From Burkholderiales bacterium (lineage in GTDB: Bacteria; Pseudomonadota; Gammaproteobacteria; Burkholderiales; SG8-39), in the NCBI GenBank assembly GCA_020846575.1, contig JADLDQ010000045.1, positions 1-5,321 on the forward strand: 5,321 nucleotides of DNA, in the 5' to 3' direction. Under the pieces are notes generated by a model that saw only the letters and a program-made list of their open reading frames with translations, was not told the DNA's origin and ran no database searches. The first letter of the stretch is position 1; each line of letters starts with the position of its first letter. The translations under genes and the position numbers were made by a program. Of this stretch, positions 4,754-5,321 are shown piece after piece.

Positions 4754-5321
4754 ATGAACGACCCGAAGGAGCTGGAGCACCTGCTGCCTGCCGAGACCTC
4801 TGCCTTCGCTTCGCCGATCCCGACCCAGTTCGTCGCGAGCGACGAGTTCAGCCCGGCACCGCAGACCGAGAAGCAGAAGCAGGTCGAGGCGCGCATCAAG
4901 GCGCTCGGCACCCGGCTCGCCCGCCATCAGGGCATGAGCCGGCGCCGCTTCTTCAAGACGGCCGCGGGCATGGCGGCCGCTTTCGTCGCGATGAACGACG
5001 TCTACGGCCCGGTGTTCGGCGCGAGCGTGGCCGAGGCCGCCGCCCCCGACATGGCGAACGAGCGCGCACGCGCGCTGTCGGGCCAGTTCATCATGGACAT
5101 GCACACCCACTTCCTGCGCGACGACACGCGTCTGGAAGGCTTCGTGCGCTCGCGCGAGGCGGTCGGCAAGGCGGGCTGGAACCCGGCGCTCGCGGGCAGG
5201 CCGCAGACTCTCGAAGACCTCAAGTTCGCGAACTACTTCACGGAGATCTACTGCGACAGCGACACCACGGTGGCGCTGATCTCGGGGTCCGGCTCGGAGG
5301 AGCCGCGCGACTGGTTCCTCA
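4754..5321 (+). CDS. Tat-exported amidohydrolase-family metal-dependent hydrolase, 5' part only
   Basis: The first 189 residues of a hydrolase that runs off the right edge. A twin-arginine motif S-R-R-R-F-F-K (62-68), a short hydrophobic core TAAGMAAAFVAM (69-80) and Ala-rich cleavage candidates AEA or AAA (93-97) point to folded export to the periplasm. The mature part opens with FIMDMHTHF (112-120). Its His117-x-His119 pair is the first metal-binding motif of amidohydrolase-superfamily TIM barrels (compare PF04909). The strand TVALISGSGSEEP (172-184) follows. The remaining metal ligands and the catalytic Asp would lie beyond the edge. Oddly, about 60 charged and polar residues precede the twin arginines, including a stretch rich in Lys, Gln and Glu (39-54). 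Strong GC preference at codon third positions and the Shine-Dalgarno at 4739 support translation of this extension. The gene diverges from the DMT permease. Substrate unknown; the family call rests on the HxH context and the Tat signal. Confidence 0.85.
   Translation, partial: MNDPKELEHLLPAETSAFASPIPTQFVASDEFSPAPQTEKQKQVEARIKALGTRLARHQGMSRRRFFKTAAGMAAAFVAMNDVYGPVFGASVAEAAAPDMANERARALSGQFIMDMHTHFLRDDTRLEGFVRSREAVGKAGWNPALAGRPQTLEDLKFANYFTEIYCDSDTTVALISGSGSEEPRDWFL

Noticed and set aside
4934..4936. ATG directly before the twin-arginine motif as the hydrolase start
   Set aside because: It would give a standard-length Tat signal, but its ribosome binding site is weaker than the one at 4739 and the preceding 60 codons look coding. 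Kept as an open alternative in the findings.
4574..5110. 178-codon minus-strand open frame opposite the hydrolase start
   Set aside because: The plus strand carries a ribosome binding site, Tat motif and HxH metal site here. The minus frame would overlap the divergent promoter region and has no recognisable feature.
1..5321. Mobile element, phage, CRISPR, tRNA or defence-system content
   Set aside because: No transposase, integrase, spaced repeats, cloverleaf sequence or toxin-antitoxin-like pair was found. The genes look like ordinary metabolism and transport.

Overview
The window is very GC-rich, with strong G/C preference at third codon positions. Its best-preserved marker is a periplasmic substrate-binding protein of the Bug/TctC type, a family greatly expanded in beta-proteobacteria. 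This suggests a Burkholderiales-like chromosome. That is an inference from composition and gene type; no rRNA or other phylogenetic marker is present.

Layout: four genes lie on the minus strand and one on the plus strand. Read in their own direction, the minus-strand genes are a DMT/EamA permease (4517-3600), an MFS permease (3517-2387), an FMN-dependent alpha-hydroxy-acid dehydrogenase resembling (S)-mandelate dehydrogenase (2149-977), and a Bug-type substrate-binding protein (908 to beyond the left edge, about 302 residues visible). Diverging from the DMT gene is the first 189 residues of a Tat-exported amidohydrolase-type metal-dependent hydrolase (4754 to beyond the right edge). No tRNA, rRNA, CRISPR array, insertion sequence or phage gene was seen.

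The two permeases are 82 bp apart and the dehydrogenase and binding protein 68 bp apart, so each pair could be co-transcribed. A 237-bp gap separates the pairs. It holds a GC hairpin just after the MFS stop, a strong Shine-Dalgarno sequence followed by a TTG-started 36-codon frame that ends in an ATGA overlap with the dehydrogenase start, and a second hairpin inside that frame. The 236 bp between the DMT start and the hydrolase start is a divergent regulatory region with a good sigma70-like promoter for the hydrolase.

Functionally this looks like an accessory catabolic neighbourhood: periplasmic capture of a small carboxylate, oxidation of a 2-hydroxy acid to a 2-oxo acid, two permeases, and an exported hydrolase. 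No substrate can be assigned from sequence alone. The genes belong to known families. The most unusual points are small: the possible leader ORF, GC stem-loops without T-tracts after three successive stop codons, a Tat motif more than 60 residues inside its protein, and an Asp-to-Glu change in the FMN-phosphate loop of the dehydrogenase.
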